DNA of 64,000 nt. Origin: Spirochaeta africana DSM 8902. Lineage in GTDB: Bacteria > Spirochaetota > Spirochaetia > DSM-27196 > DSM-8902. The stretch covers positions 1,860,001-1,924,000 of the forward strand of contig NC_017098.1 in the NCBI RefSeq assembly GCF_000242595.2, read 5' to 3'. The translations under genes were made by a program, and so were the position numbers. A model generated the notes under the pieces. That model had not been told where the DNA came from and made no database searches. It saw only the letters and a list, made by a program, of their open reading frames with translations. This document shows positions 8,115-16,211 of this stretch, piece after piece (positions within the stretch are counted from its first letter, which is position 1; the number at the start of each line of letters is the position of its first letter).

Positions 8115-10493
8115 TCAGGCACGCAGTCTGATCTCGGTTTTGCCGCTGCCACCCAGTTCCGGACGGGCAAAACCGAAATTCTCAACTGAAGGATGCTGCC
8201 GCAACAGCTCCTGAATCGCCTGCTGCAATGCCCCGCTCCCCTTGCCATGGATCACTGCCAGATCCCCGCGCCCCTGCACCAGGGCATCATCCAGTGCCCG
8301 CCCGACGCAGTCTTGCGCTTCATGAGCGCGCATACCGCGTACATCAACCGTATATACCGGCTGTTTCTGCGGGGTTTGGCTGGGCAAGGGTTTTGATAGG
8401 CTCTGCTGCACCGAAGCCTCCTGGTCAGCAGCCATCACACTGAAATCCCGCTCGTGTACCGTAAGCGAGATGCTGCCAAAGCTGGCCTTCCAGCGTTTTT
8501 TGCCGGCGGACCGCTGAATCACCCCCTGTTTTCCCGAGTCATGCATCCGGATTATGGCGCCAGGCTGTGGAGCAGCCTCGGCTATTCGCCGCTGCGCTGC
8601 ATCCCTGGCGGCAGCCTCTTTCACCTGCGCCGATTGATCCTCGAGTTCATGCATACCTGCCTTGGCAGCCTGAATACGCGCAGAGCTGAGTTCACCCTCC
8701 CGAAGCTCCTTTACGGTCTGCTCGATCCGGCTGCGCCCCGCTGCCAGCAATGCATCGAGCTCCTGCAGCTGTCCGCGGCGAACCTCACCCTCCCGCTGGC
8801 TCAGCTGCTGCTGCTGCTCCTGCAGCAGGTCATGACGCCGCTGCAGCTCCCGCTCGAGGGCAGCAAGCTCATGCTCCCGCGCCTGTATCCGCCGCTCCTG
8901 TTCAGCCAGGCGCTTGAGCAGGGCTGCCGAGCTGGTCTGATCTGCCTCTACCAGTTCACGGGCACGACCGAGGATTGACGGCTGCAGCCCGATCGCCTCG
9001 GCGGTATCGAGTGCGTAGCTGCTGCCCGGCAGGCCGGGAACTACCGCGTAGGTTGGCCGATGGGTCTGCTCATCGAAGGCCATAGCAGCATTAAAAAACG
9101 CCTCGCTGGAAAAGGAAAACTCCTTTAATGCCCACAGGTGCGTGGTGATAATCCCCATACAGCCGGTGTCTACCAGGTGTTCACATATTGCCACACCCAA
9201 AGCGCCTGCCTCGTCTGGATCGGTACCAGTACCCAGCTCATCCAGCAGTACCAGTCCCCGGGCATCAGCCTCGGCCAGGATTCGTTTGATTCGTCCGATA
9301 TGCCCGCTAAAGGTAGAAAGTGACCGCTCGATTGACTGTTCATCGCCAATATCCGCATGAATCGCAGAAAAAAGCGGAAGCCGTGTACCGTCCGCTGCCG
9401 GCACCGGCAGGGCATGCTGATGCAGGGCAGCCAGCAACCCGAGTGTCTTGAGCGCGACGGTCTTCCCCCCGGTATTCGGTCCCGACAGCACAATGAAACG
9501 CTGCGGATCTCCGGATATCTCGAGGGAGATCGGCACTGCTGCCGATCCGAGCAGCGGGTGGCGAGCCTGCACCAGTCGAATGGCAGAATCCTCGGTAACC
9601 GGGAGCCAGACTGCATCCTGCTGGAGGGCAAAACGCGCCCGGGCACACCGATCATCGAGTCTCCCGACCTGTTGACGCAGCTGCTCCAGAACCGCCCGAT
9701 GCTCCCTGATGACCGCTGACATCCGGCGCAGGATACGCTGCAGCTCGACCTGATAAGCCGATTGTTCATCGGTGACCCGGTTATTGGCCTCTACGATCTC
9801 GGCCGGCTCAAAAAACAGGGTTGTCCCGCTGGCTGACCGGGTATGCACAATACCGGATATCCGTCCGCGATAGTTCTCCTGCAGCGGCAGCACCAGACGC
9901 CCATCACGCAAGGCCGGTTCATCACTGGTCCAGAAGTCGCGATAGGTGGCCTGGCGCAGAAACCGCTGGGCGGTATCGCGGGCAGCCTGAGAGGCGCTGT
10001 GTATACGCGCAGCAATACGCTGCAGCTCCGGTATACGATCCTCCATCAGCCGCCCGGAGCGATCCAGATACCGCCAGATTACCTTGCCTACCTCCTGCGG
10101 GATTTCTCCGGCTGTCGCGATCTCCCGAACGGCAGCCTCCGGGGGTGCCTGCTGGTGCACCCAGCCCAGTTCGCGTTCAGCAGCATCAACATAGAGTGCA
10201 ACCGCAGCGACATCCTCCAGCTCCAGCACCGACCCCTCTACCCTGCAGTCCTCTAGGGGCTGTGCTATGTCGGGGTACTCCGGCAGCGGATAGCCATCCT
10301 GCACCAGCAGCGACTGCAGCTCACGGCTTTCACGCTGGATGCTCCTGAGCAGCACCGGGTCATCACAGAATCCCTGCGATCGCAGGGATTGGCGACCTTC
10401 CGGGCTGCGCGCGCGGGCCAGTATCAGTGAAAAAACCTGCTCATACTCCAGAACAGTCAGTGCATGTGTGGTTCTATCGGGGTGTTCAGGCAT
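8115..10493 (-). CDS. mutS2: MutS2 family DNA/ribosome-associated ATPase with Smr domain
   Basis: MutS2 proteins are MutS-like ATPases without the mismatch-recognition domain; they act in recombination control and, in Firmicutes, in rescue of collided ribosomes. The product has the lever/core domain (to about residue 310), the ATPase domain with the P-loop GPNTGGKTVALKT and the LDELGTGTDPDEA Walker B region, a long Gln/Glu-rich coiled coil (about residues 510-620), and a C-terminal Smr nuclease-like domain with DVRGMRAHEA and HGKGSGAL. The ATG at 10491-10493 overlaps the rsgA stop (ATGCCTGA); an ATG 18 bases further up is also possible and neither has a strong ribosome-binding site. Confidence 0.93.
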   Translation of the reverse strand: MPEHPDRTTHALTVLEYEQVFSLILARARSPEGRQSLRSQGFCDDPVLLRSIQRESRELQSLLVQDGYPLPEYPDIAQPLEDCRVEGSVLELEDVAAVALYVDAAERELGWVHQQAPPEAAVREIATAGEIPQEVGKVIWRYLDRSGRLMEDRIPELQRIAARIHSASQAARDTAQRFLRQATYRDFWTSDEPALRDGRLVLPLQENYRGRISGIVHTRSASGTTLFFEPAEIVEANNRVTDEQSAYQVELQRILRRMSAVIREHRAVLEQLRQQVGRLDDRCARARFALQQDAVWLPVTEDSAIRLVQARHPLLGSAAVPISLEISGDPQRFIVLSGPNTGGKTVALKTLGLLAALHQHALPVPAADGTRLPLFSAIHADIGDEQSIERSLSTFSGHIGRIKRILAEADARGLVLLDELGTGTDPDEAGALGVAICEHLVDTGCMGIITTHLWALKEFSFSSEAFFNAAMAFDEQTHRPTYAVVPGLPGSSYALDTAEAIGLQPSILGRARELVEADQTSSAALLKRLAEQERRIQAREHELAALERELQRRHDLLQEQQQQLSQREGEVRRGQLQELDALLAAGRSRIEQTVKELREGELSSARIQAAKAGMHELEDQSAQVKEAAARDAAQRRIAEAAPQPGAIIRMHDSGKQGVIQRSAGKKRWKASFGSISLTVHERDFSVMAADQEASVQQSLSKPLPSQTPQKQPVYTVDVRGMRAHEAQDCVGRALDDALVQGRGDLAVIHGKGSGALQQAIQELLRQHPSVENFGFARPELGGSGKTEIRLRA

Positions 10494-11421
10494 CAAACCG
10501 CGGTACTCCATACTGTTTGGTCAAATCCTGCATATCGGCACGGGTTTTTGCATAGCTGGCAAACCGATCGGGATGCAGTTCGCCCCGGTCAACCGCAGCC
10601 CGTACCGCACAATCAGGTTCATGGATATGCGTACAGCCATTATAGCTGCAGCCCGGGGCCAATGCGGCTATCTCGCGATACCCGCTGGCAATCTCGTACT
10701 CAGTATATCCCATGATGTGCAGCTCACGTATACCGGGGGTATCAATAATTGCGGTAGCCGATCCCTGGCTGCCCAGTTCAGCTGCTGTCAGCAGGCGCCC
10801 GTAGTTGGTCGTGTGTCGACCGCGATTGTGCTTTCTGGAAACCTCGCCGGTTTTGAGTTTACAGTCAGGATACATCGCGTTGATACAGCTGGATTTCCCT
10901 ACCCCTGATTGCCCGTAGAGCACGCTGCGTTTGTCAGCCAGGATGTGGCGCAGATCCTCAAGGCCATCTCCGGTAAGCGCTGAAATCCGGTGCACCCGGT
11001 AACCGACCTGCCGGTACACATCTATTCGTTCCTGTTCCGCTGCGGTTGCGGTCAGATCGGACTTGTTTATCACCACCACGGCGGGGATCCCCGCCAGTTC
11101 CGCCAGTACCAGCGCCCGGTCGATAAACCGTGGGCGAAACGGCGGTTCGCCCACACTCCCGAACAGCACAACCTGATCCACATTTGCCGCTACGGCCTGC
11201 ATGTTGTTGCGCTTGCGGTTCCAGCGGAACAGACAGTTGCGCCGCGGGTGGCGCCGCAGAATCAACTCGCCCTCAAACTCCACCAGATCACCAGGGGCCA
11301 GTGGGTTATAGCTGTTTTCTGCTCCATCAAGAACCTTGCCCTTCAGTCGACACAGCCGGGTCTGATTCTCGTGCATCACGGTAAAGATGTTATTAATCCC
11401 CTGTAAAACAAGTCCGGTCAC
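10486..11421 (-). CDS. rsgA: Ribosome small subunit biogenesis GTPase RsgA
   Basis: RsgA is a circularly permuted GTPase that checks late 30S subunit assembly. The 311-residue product shows the N-terminal OB fold (about 1-75), then the permuted GTPase motifs in the order G4 (NKSD), G1 (GQSGVGKSS) and G3 (DTPGIRE), and the C-terminal zinc-binding region with a Cys-x4-Cys-x-His-x5-Cys pattern (CSYNGCTHIHEPDC). All key residues are present. It overlaps murI by four bases at its start and mutS2 at its end, so the three genes are translated as one tight unit. Confidence 0.95.
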   Translation of the reverse strand: MTGLVLQGINNIFTVMHENQTRLCRLKGKVLDGAENSYNPLAPGDLVEFEGELILRRHPRRNCLFRWNRKRNNMQAVAANVDQVVLFGSVGEPPFRPRFIDRALVLAELAGIPAVVVINKSDLTATAAEQERIDVYRQVGYRVHRISALTGDGLEDLRHILADKRSVLYGQSGVGKSSCINAMYPDCKLKTGEVSRKHNRGRHTTNYGRLLTAAELGSQGSATAIIDTPGIRELHIMGYTEYEIASGYREIAALAPGCSYNGCTHIHEPDCAVRAAVDRGELHPDRFASYAKTRADMQDLTKQYGVPRFDA

Positions 11422-12236
11422 AGCGCAATCCTTACGGCCTGAACGGCATAGCGCCGTTCAATGTTGTGGGTAATGATTTCCGGAATCGCTGCCGTCTGAT
11501 ACCAGATTGCGATTGCTGCTCCACCTGTCGTGCCGGCTGACACACGAGCGGTCTGTCCGTGAATCACCCGCTGCAGCTGGCGGGAAACCCCGTCGCGCGA
11601 ATCGATTATCTGTACCTCGGTGCCAAACAAGCCGGCCAGTTCCTCGGCAATATGGATAAAGTGGGTGCATCCCAGCACCACGACATCAACATTGCTGCAG
11701 CTGAAACGCTCGACAAAAGGCAGTAAAAGCGGCCGGGGATCCTCCGGCAGGTAGAGACGTTCCTCGACAAACCGGACAAGCTCACCAGCACCTACGGTCT
11801 CAACCTGCACATCCTGTGCAAAAGAGGCAATCAGCCCTTGCAGGTAGGGATCCTCCACTGTTCGCCGGGTGGCCAGCACCCCGATAATCGCCTTGCGGGT
11901 AATCCGGGCCGCCGGCTTGACCGCTGGAACTACACCGACAAACGGCAGATCGGGAAACTGGTCTCGCAATGCGGCCAGACTGGTCACCGATGCAGTATTG
12001 CAGGCTATAACACATGCCTTGGGGTTATGTCGATCGCGGAGCCAGCGCACCAGCAGGGAAACCCGGGCGGTCAACTCGTCTGCCGTTTTTTCCCCGTATG
12101 GAAATCCGGCGGTATCGGATATATACACGAATGATTCTGCCGGGAGCGCTGCACGCATCCAGCTCAGGTACGGCAGTCCGCCGATTCCGGAATCAAGAAC
12201 ACAGACTGGTCTGGCATCACTCACGGAATCACCCAT
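11418..12236 (-). CDS. murI: Glutamate racemase
   Basis: MurI converts L- to D-glutamate for peptidoglycan. The protein shows the family core: substrate loop LDSGIGGLPYL near the N terminus, SDTAGFPYGEK, the first catalytic cysteine in ACNTAS and the second in GCTHF. Length (272 residues) is normal. The ATG at 12234-12236 overlaps the stop of the preceding zinc-ribbon gene (ATGGGTGA); an upstream ATG at 12249-12251 is the alternative. Cell-wall supply placed next to rsgA and mutS2 has no obvious logic beyond operon packing. Confidence 0.93.
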   Translation of the reverse strand: MGDSVSDARPVCVLDSGIGGLPYLSWMRAALPAESFVYISDTAGFPYGEKTADELTARVSLLVRWLRDRHNPKACVIACNTASVTSLAALRDQFPDLPFVGVVPAVKPAARITRKAIIGVLATRRTVEDPYLQGLIASFAQDVQVETVGAGELVRFVEERLYLPEDPRPLLLPFVERFSCSNVDVVVLGCTHFIHIAEELAGLFGTEVQIIDSRDGVSRQLQRVIHGQTARVSAGTTGGAAIAIWYQTAAIPEIITHNIERRYAVQAVRIAL

Positions 12237-12537
12237 CACCAAACAGGGCATCGAAGCTGCGACGAGCCTTCTCGACTTTGGGATCGCGCGTGCCGGGGGT
12301 TACCCCGCGCACCGCTTCACCGGGCAGCGGCAGCTGGAAATGGTCACAGAAATTCCCGCGATCCTTGTCTGGAACCGGTTCCTGTATCGGCTCTCGGCAT
12401 TGATACGCTGCCGCCGGGTCGTAGTGGCGACAGTTCAGACACACCTTCAGTTCGGCGCCGCAGGAGTCACAGGTGCTGCTGCGGCCTACAGCAGTTTTAC
12501 GGTCGATTTCATTGCCGCATGCAAAACATAGAGCCAT
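12229..12537 (-). CDS. Small zinc-ribbon protein, function unknown
   Basis: The 102-residue product starts with two zinc-ribbon-like cysteine pairs (CFACG, CDSCG) and continues with CLNCRHYDPAAAYQCREP and NFCDHF, giving seven or more cysteines, several of them suited to metal binding. Short proteins of this kind are found in several bacterial phyla; I know of no assigned role. The start at 12535-12537 is preferred over a longer reading because the cysteine domain begins there, and because a TTGTCA-17-TACAAT promoter ends five bases before it. It is the first gene of the murI-rsgA-mutS2 unit. Confidence 0.75.
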   Translation of the reverse strand: MALCFACGNEIDRKTAVGRSSTCDSCGAELKVCLNCRHYDPAAAYQCREPIQEPVPDKDRGNFCDHFQLPLPGEAVRGVTPGTRDPKVEKARRSFDALFGDG

Positions 12538-12542
12538 ACCGT

Positions 12543-12571
12543 ATTGTACTTTGAGCTTCTGGTACTGACAA
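12543..12571 (-). promoter_or_regulatory. Candidate leaderless promoter of the zinc-ribbon/murI/rsgA/mutS2 operon
   Basis: On the minus strand TTGTCA (12566-12571) and TACAAT (12543-12548) are separated by 17 bases. The ATG follows only five bases after the -10 box, and there is no ribosome-binding site, so the mRNA would begin at about the start codon. A second promoter of the same design points the other way 13 bases on. Confidence 0.55.
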
Positions 12572-12583
12572 GAGCCCGGTGTC

Positions 12584-12612
12584 TTGTGACAACCGCCATT
12601 TTCGACTACCTT
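12584..12612 (+). promoter_or_regulatory. Candidate leaderless promoter of the pentapeptide-repeat gene
   Basis: TTGTGA (12584-12589) and TACCTT (12607-12612) are 17 bases apart. ATG codons follow three and six bases after the -10 box, with no ribosome-binding site between. It is back to back with the minus-strand promoter at 12543-12571. Confidence 0.45.
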
Positions 12613-12615
12613 GAA

Positions 12616-13245
12616 ATGATGGTTGTATTCTCGCCGTGTGCCCATCAGGGTTGCGATCGCTATGCCCTCGGGCGAACCCAGTTCTGTCTGCGCCACCAGC
12701 CGGATTTCAACACCGCCATCCCGGAGGTGCTGCAGCATTTGCAGTCACAGCAAAACCTCGTCGGCTGGAATTTCTCTGAACTGACCTTCTCGGATCTGGT
12801 GTTTTCCGAGAAGTACGTTGCCAGCTGCCTGTTCTCCCACGGGGTTTTTCCCAGCATCGGCTTTCGGAAATGCCGCTTCGAGAATTGCTTCTTTGATTTC
12901 TCGCTGTTCAGTGACTGCAGCTGGCATGAGTGCGTACTGCATAACTGCACCTTTGCCGGCAGTGAGTTCAGCAGCTCACGGTTTGAGGAGTCGACGCTGT
13001 TCCAGGTTTCGTTCAACGGGATTACCGCGCGCAACATCAACTTCAGCTCATCGGATCTGTTCCGTTCGCTATTCATTGGCAGTTCACTGCACGGGGCGCT
13101 GTTCGAGGACTGTAATCTGAAACGGGTAAACTTCTGCCGCTCGGAACGCCAGAACGTCCAGTTCAAATGGTCAAACGAGATGGAAGCAATCTTTTCGGAG
13201 GACCAGTCCAGTCGTCAGCGAATCTATCCGCTTGAGCGCTTCTAG
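12616..13245 (+). CDS. Pentapeptide-repeat protein with N-terminal Cys/His motif
   Basis: The product (209 residues) opens with CAHQGCDRYALGRTQFCLRH, a compact Cys/His set at about residues 8-27 that could bind a metal. From about residue 55 it runs in five-residue steps with F or L at the centre (for example FSELTFSDLVFSE, RFENCFFDFSLFSDCSW), the mark of a right-handed quadrilateral beta helix. Function cannot be told: some such proteins mimic DNA or bind partners, most are unknown. The start is ATG 12616 or the adjacent ATG 12619; the latter is better placed for the leaderless promoter upstream. Confidence 0.8.
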   Translation: MMVVFSPCAHQGCDRYALGRTQFCLRHQPDFNTAIPEVLQHLQSQQNLVGWNFSELTFSDLVFSEKYVASCLFSHGVFPSIGFRKCRFENCFFDFSLFSDCSWHECVLHNCTFAGSEFSSSRFEESTLFQVSFNGITARNINFSSSDLFRSLFIGSSLHGALFEDCNLKRVNFCRSERQNVQFKWSNEMEAIFSEDQSSRQRIYPLERF

Positions 13246-13280
13246 GCGCATCAAGCGGGCCTGACCAGAAGGAGCTATGC

Positions 13281-13877
13281 ATGCAGGTTATCACCCATAT
13301 CTGCCTGGAGACATTTCGCAATTCATACCTCATCGCCAACCCCGATACCAAGGAAGCAATCATCATCGACCCGGCAGGGATCGATACCCGGCTGATCGAT
13401 CGCATCGAAAACAACCATTTTGTCCTGAAAGCAGCAGTGCTCACCTCTCCCCGCTCTCTGCATGAGCGGCCGCTGCGTACCTTGCGGCGCATCTACCCGG
13501 TCGAGGTATTCTGTACCCAGCAGGACGTTGGCGATGTCGAGATAACCAGAATGCGCCCCGACTATCCGGTATCGCTGCTGGGTTTTTCGGTTGAGCCAAT
13601 CTCGATGTCTGCCTACAGCATGAACACCGTGCTGCTGCAGATCGGCGAATGCCTGTTCACCGGGGATATCCTGAGCGCTGGCACTATCGGGGACCCGCCC
13701 AGCAGCTTTGCGGTGGCGCTGTTAAAAACCGAGATTCTCGAACGGCTGCATACCATGCCCCCCGCCACTATTGTGCTGCCGGCTCACGGTCCGCCGACAA
13801 CGATCGAAGCTGAGCTGCGCACCAATCCCTATCTTCAGGATGAACAGCAGAACCTTGATGCGCGGAAGCATCATTGA
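13281..13877 (+). CDS. Metallo-beta-lactamase-fold protein with degenerate metal site
   Basis: The 198-residue product has the outline of an MBL-fold hydrolase: an N-terminal strand pair (NSYLIANPDTKEAIIIDPAG), a middle strand leading to the metal loop, a GDILSAGTIGD segment that matches the usual LFTGDxLFxxxxGR region, and a PAHGPPTTI segment like the final HG motif. The defining HxHxDH loop is replaced by LTSPRSLHER, so the usual two-metal centre cannot form. It may be a non-catalytic or altered member. An AAGGAG ribosome-binding site stands six bases before the ATG. Its 3' end overlaps the oppositely oriented pseudouridine synthase gene by 110 bases. Confidence 0.78.
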   Translation: MQVITHICLETFRNSYLIANPDTKEAIIIDPAGIDTRLIDRIENNHFVLKAAVLTSPRSLHERPLRTLRRIYPVEVFCTQQDVGDVEITRMRPDYPVSLLGFSVEPISMSAYSMNTVLLQIGECLFTGDILSAGTIGDPPSSFAVALLKTEILERLHTMPPATIVLPAHGPPTTIEAELRTNPYLQDEQQNLDARKHH

Positions 13878-14820
13878 ACGCCGTGAGCAACTGCTGCCAG
13901 TGTTCCGGAAGCGGCGCATAAAAACGCGCCGGTTTTCCGTTTGGCAGTTGCAGCTCCAGGACTGTCGCATGCAGCATCAAGCCATCCGACATGGCTGCTG
14001 AACGCCTGCCGTAGAGGGGATCACCGAGTATCGGGCATCCAATCCACTGCATATGCACCCGCAGCTGATGGGTACGCCCGGTCATGGGGTACAGCGATGC
14101 AAGGCTGACAAGCTGTCGCCCGAACTCGGCGCTGGCAACGGTCCGATACCGGGTTACCGCCGGTTTTCCGCCGGTGGTGCCGGCACAGAAGCGCTTGCGG
14201 TTACGGGGATCCCGCAGGATCCGCGACTGCAGCTCACCCTCAGGGTTGCGCGGCCGCCCCTTTACCACCGCCAGATACAGTTTGCCGACCTGGCGATCGG
14301 CAAACTGCTGCGACAAGAGGGCATGCGCGGCGGGATGCTTGGCCGCAATCAGGACGCCGGATGTATCCTTGTCCAGTCGGTGTACGATACCCGGTCGCAC
14401 CGCGGCACTCTCTGCTGCGTAGCCATCCCCGGCCTGCTGGAAGCGTTCCTGCAGGCCGCTCACATGCCCCAACAGCCCGTTCAGCAGGGTGTGATCAGGA
14501 TTACCATGGGCCGGATGTACCACCATACCCGGGGGTTTGTTCACGACTACTACATCATCATCCTCGTACAGGATCTCGGCGCGCAATGGTTCGGGGATAC
14601 AGTCAGGCTGGACCGGAGGCTCAACCACACCCGATACACGATCACCGGCAGACACCTGCGCCGACAGCTTGGCCGGATTGCCGTTCAGCTCTATCCGCCT
14701 GAGCAGCTGCTTCAGCTGTGACCGACTGGGAAATCCGTCACGCCCCGACAGATACTGGTCGAGTCTCTGGGGAGCAAGGTTCTCATCAACCACAAGGCTG
14801 AACTCGCCGGTGATATTCAT
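13768..14820 (-). CDS. RluD-family 23S rRNA pseudouridine synthase
   Basis: The 350-residue enzyme has an N-terminal S4 RNA-binding domain (about residues 10-70) and the RluA/RluD catalytic domain with the active-site segment HRLDKDTSGVL, whose Asp is the catalytic residue, plus NKPPGMVVHPAHG and TGRTHQLRVHM. It converts uridine to pseudouridine in 23S rRNA; the S4 plus catalytic layout favours RluD-type over RluA. The catalytic domain is complete by about residue 310, and the last 35-40 residues are a non-conserved tail coded opposite the end of the MBL-fold gene. The start overlaps the preceding membrane-protein gene by four bases. Confidence 0.9.
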   Translation of the reverse strand: MNITGEFSLVVDENLAPQRLDQYLSGRDGFPSRSQLKQLLRRIELNGNPAKLSAQVSAGDRVSGVVEPPVQPDCIPEPLRAEILYEDDDVVVVNKPPGMVVHPAHGNPDHTLLNGLLGHVSGLQERFQQAGDGYAAESAAVRPGIVHRLDKDTSGVLIAAKHPAAHALLSQQFADRQVGKLYLAVVKGRPRNPEGELQSRILRDPRNRKRFCAGTTGGKPAVTRYRTVASAEFGRQLVSLASLYPMTGRTHQLRVHMQWIGCPILGDPLYGRRSAAMSDGLMLHATVLELQLPNGKPARFYAPLPEHWQQLLTAFNDASAHQGSAVHPEDRDWCAAQLRSLSADREPAAQ

Positions 14821-15209
14821 TCCCGTCGTTCCCGGACGCCAAGATAATAATCGATCACGGCAATTATCGCTGCCGCACTTACCCCGATGGCAAGGATCCG
14901 GGTGCGATCGGTATCATCGAGAGGAACACCATCCGGCGGCGCAAAAAACAGCGGGGCATACTCGCCAGCGACCTGCCCCTGCTCGAAGCTGCGCAATCCG
15001 AACCTGCCGATGTCGTAAAACATGCGTGATACCAGCAGCGTGACCGGGACGGCACCCAGGGTAATCACACTGCCGCGACGCAGATCCAGCGCCCATTGGG
15101 GGAATTCGTCAGGATGATATGGCTCGGGAGCGTCGGCAGTCAGCGGCAGCGACGAAATCAGCAGCAGCAGGATCAGCAGTGACAACCGACGCATGGTAGC
15201 GGTGCTCAT
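14817..15209 (-). CDS. Small exported/membrane protein, function unknown
   Basis: The product (130 residues from ATG 15207-15209) begins with a hydrophobic signal-like segment (RRLSLLILLLLISSLPLTADA), followed by a polar stretch (PEPYHPDEFPQWALDLRRGS), a second moderately hydrophobic segment (VITLGAVPVTLLVSRMFYD) and a C-terminal membrane helix (ILAIGVSAAAIIAVIDYYLG) ending in charged residues. It is probably an inner-membrane protein; no family is recognised. An alternative ATG at 15192-15194 would still keep the signal segment. A TACAAT box lies six bases before the chosen start. It overlaps the pseudouridine synthase gene by four bases. Confidence 0.68.
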   Translation of the reverse strand: MSTATMRRLSLLILLLLISSLPLTADAPEPYHPDEFPQWALDLRRGSVITLGAVPVTLLVSRMFYDIGRFGLRSFEQGQVAGEYAPLFFAPPDGVPLDDTDRTRILAIGVSAAAIIAVIDYYLGVRERRE

Positions 15210-15215
15210 ACCGGA

Positions 15216-15244
15216 ATTGTAGCAGAAAAATGCGCTAATGAAAA
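15216..15244 (-). promoter_or_regulatory. Candidate leaderless promoter before the small membrane protein and pseudouridine synthase
   Basis: On the minus strand TTTTCA (15239-15244) and TACAAT (15216-15221) are 17 bases apart, and the ATG at 15207-15209 follows six bases later. The -35 box is weak. The arrangement matches the other short-leader promoters in this window. Confidence 0.35.
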
Positions 15245-15253
15245 TCTGCCTTA

Positions 15254-15282
15254 TTGACGCAAACAGGTGCACGCGGTACTTT
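15254..15282 (+). promoter_or_regulatory. Candidate leaderless promoter of pdxS-pdxT
   Basis: TTGACG (15254-15259) and TACTTT (15277-15282) are 17 bases apart. The pdxS ATG follows after seven bases with no Shine-Dalgarno sequence in between, so transcription would start at or next to the initiation codon. Confidence 0.45.
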
Positions 15283-15289
15283 CTTTGGC

Positions 15290-16195
15290 ATGAGTGATAA
15301 ACTATGGTCTGAACGGCAGAAAGCCACCTGGCGAACCAAGGTAGGGCTTGCCGAGATGTTGAAGGGCGGGGTTATTATGGATGTAACCACGTCCGAACAA
15401 GCAAAGATTGCCGCCGATGCCGGGGCGCAGGCAGTAATGGCACTGGAGCGCGTTCCAGCTGACATCCGCGCTCAGGGCGGGGTTGCACGCATGTCCGACC
15501 CGCAGATGATCGAGGAAATCCAGAAAGCAGTATCCATTCCGGTGATGGCCAAATGCCGCATCGGCCATTTTGTCGAGGCACAGCTGCTGCAAAGCATGGG
15601 TGTGGATTTCATCGATGAAAGCGAGGTTCTGACTCCAGCCGATGATCAATACCACGTCTACAAGCATGACTTTACCGTACCCTTTGTCTGCGGCTGCCGT
15701 AATCTCGGCGAAGCGCTGCGTCGCATCGGTGAAGGTGCGGCCCTGATTCGAACCAAGGGTGAAGCCGGTACCGGCGATGTCGTAGAAGCGGTACGTCACC
15801 TGCGGACACTTCATGGTGACATCCGGCGCCTGCAGGGAATGCGTGAGGATGAGTTGATGACTGCTGCCAAGGAGCTTGGTGCTCCGTTTGAGCTGGTTGT
15901 CGAGGTCGCCCGTACCGGCAAGCTGCCAGTCCCCAACTTTTCGGCCGGGGGGGTCGCTACACCGGCCGATGCGGCACTCATGATGCAACTCGGCGCCGAA
16001 ACGGTATTTGTCGGTTCCGGTATTTTCAAGTCCAACAACCCGGCCAAGCGTGCACGCGCGGTGGTTGATGCGGTAGCTTTTTACAACGACCCGGAAAAGC
16101 TTGTTGAGGTTTCGCGAAATCTCGGTGAACCCATGACCGGCATCAATGTATCGATTATGCCGCAGGAAGACCGCCTGTCGGTTCGCGGCTGGTAA
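15290..16195 (+). CDS. pdxS: Pyridoxal 5'-phosphate synthase, PdxS subunit
   Basis: PdxS builds pyridoxal 5'-phosphate (vitamin B6) from ribose 5-phosphate, glyceraldehyde 3-phosphate and ammonia. The 301-residue TIM-barrel protein is highly conserved: [27 protein letters not shown] near the N terminus, the Schiff-base lysine in [11 protein letters not shown], the second lysine in [11 protein letters not shown], and [10 protein letters not shown] near the C terminus. The ATG at 15290 gives the normal family N terminus. Ammonia comes from PdxT, whose gene follows 16 bases downstream. No ribosome-binding site precedes the ATG. Confidence 0.97.
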   Translation: MSDKLWSERQKATWRTKVGLAEMLKGGVIMDVTTSEQAKIAADAGAQAVMALERVPADIRAQGGVARMSDPQMIEEIQKAVSIPVMAKCRIGHFVEAQLLQSMGVDFIDESEVLTPADDQYHVYKHDFTVPFVCGCRNLGEALRRIGEGAALIRTKGEAGTGDVVEAVRHLRTLHGDIRRLQGMREDELMTAAKELGAPFELVVEVARTGKLPVPNFSAGGVATPADAALMMQLGAETVFVGSGIFKSNNPAKRARAVVDAVAFYNDPEKLVEVSRNLGEPMTGINVSIMPQEDRLSVRGW

Positions 16196-16211
16196 TGCAG
16201 GCTGTCACCAT

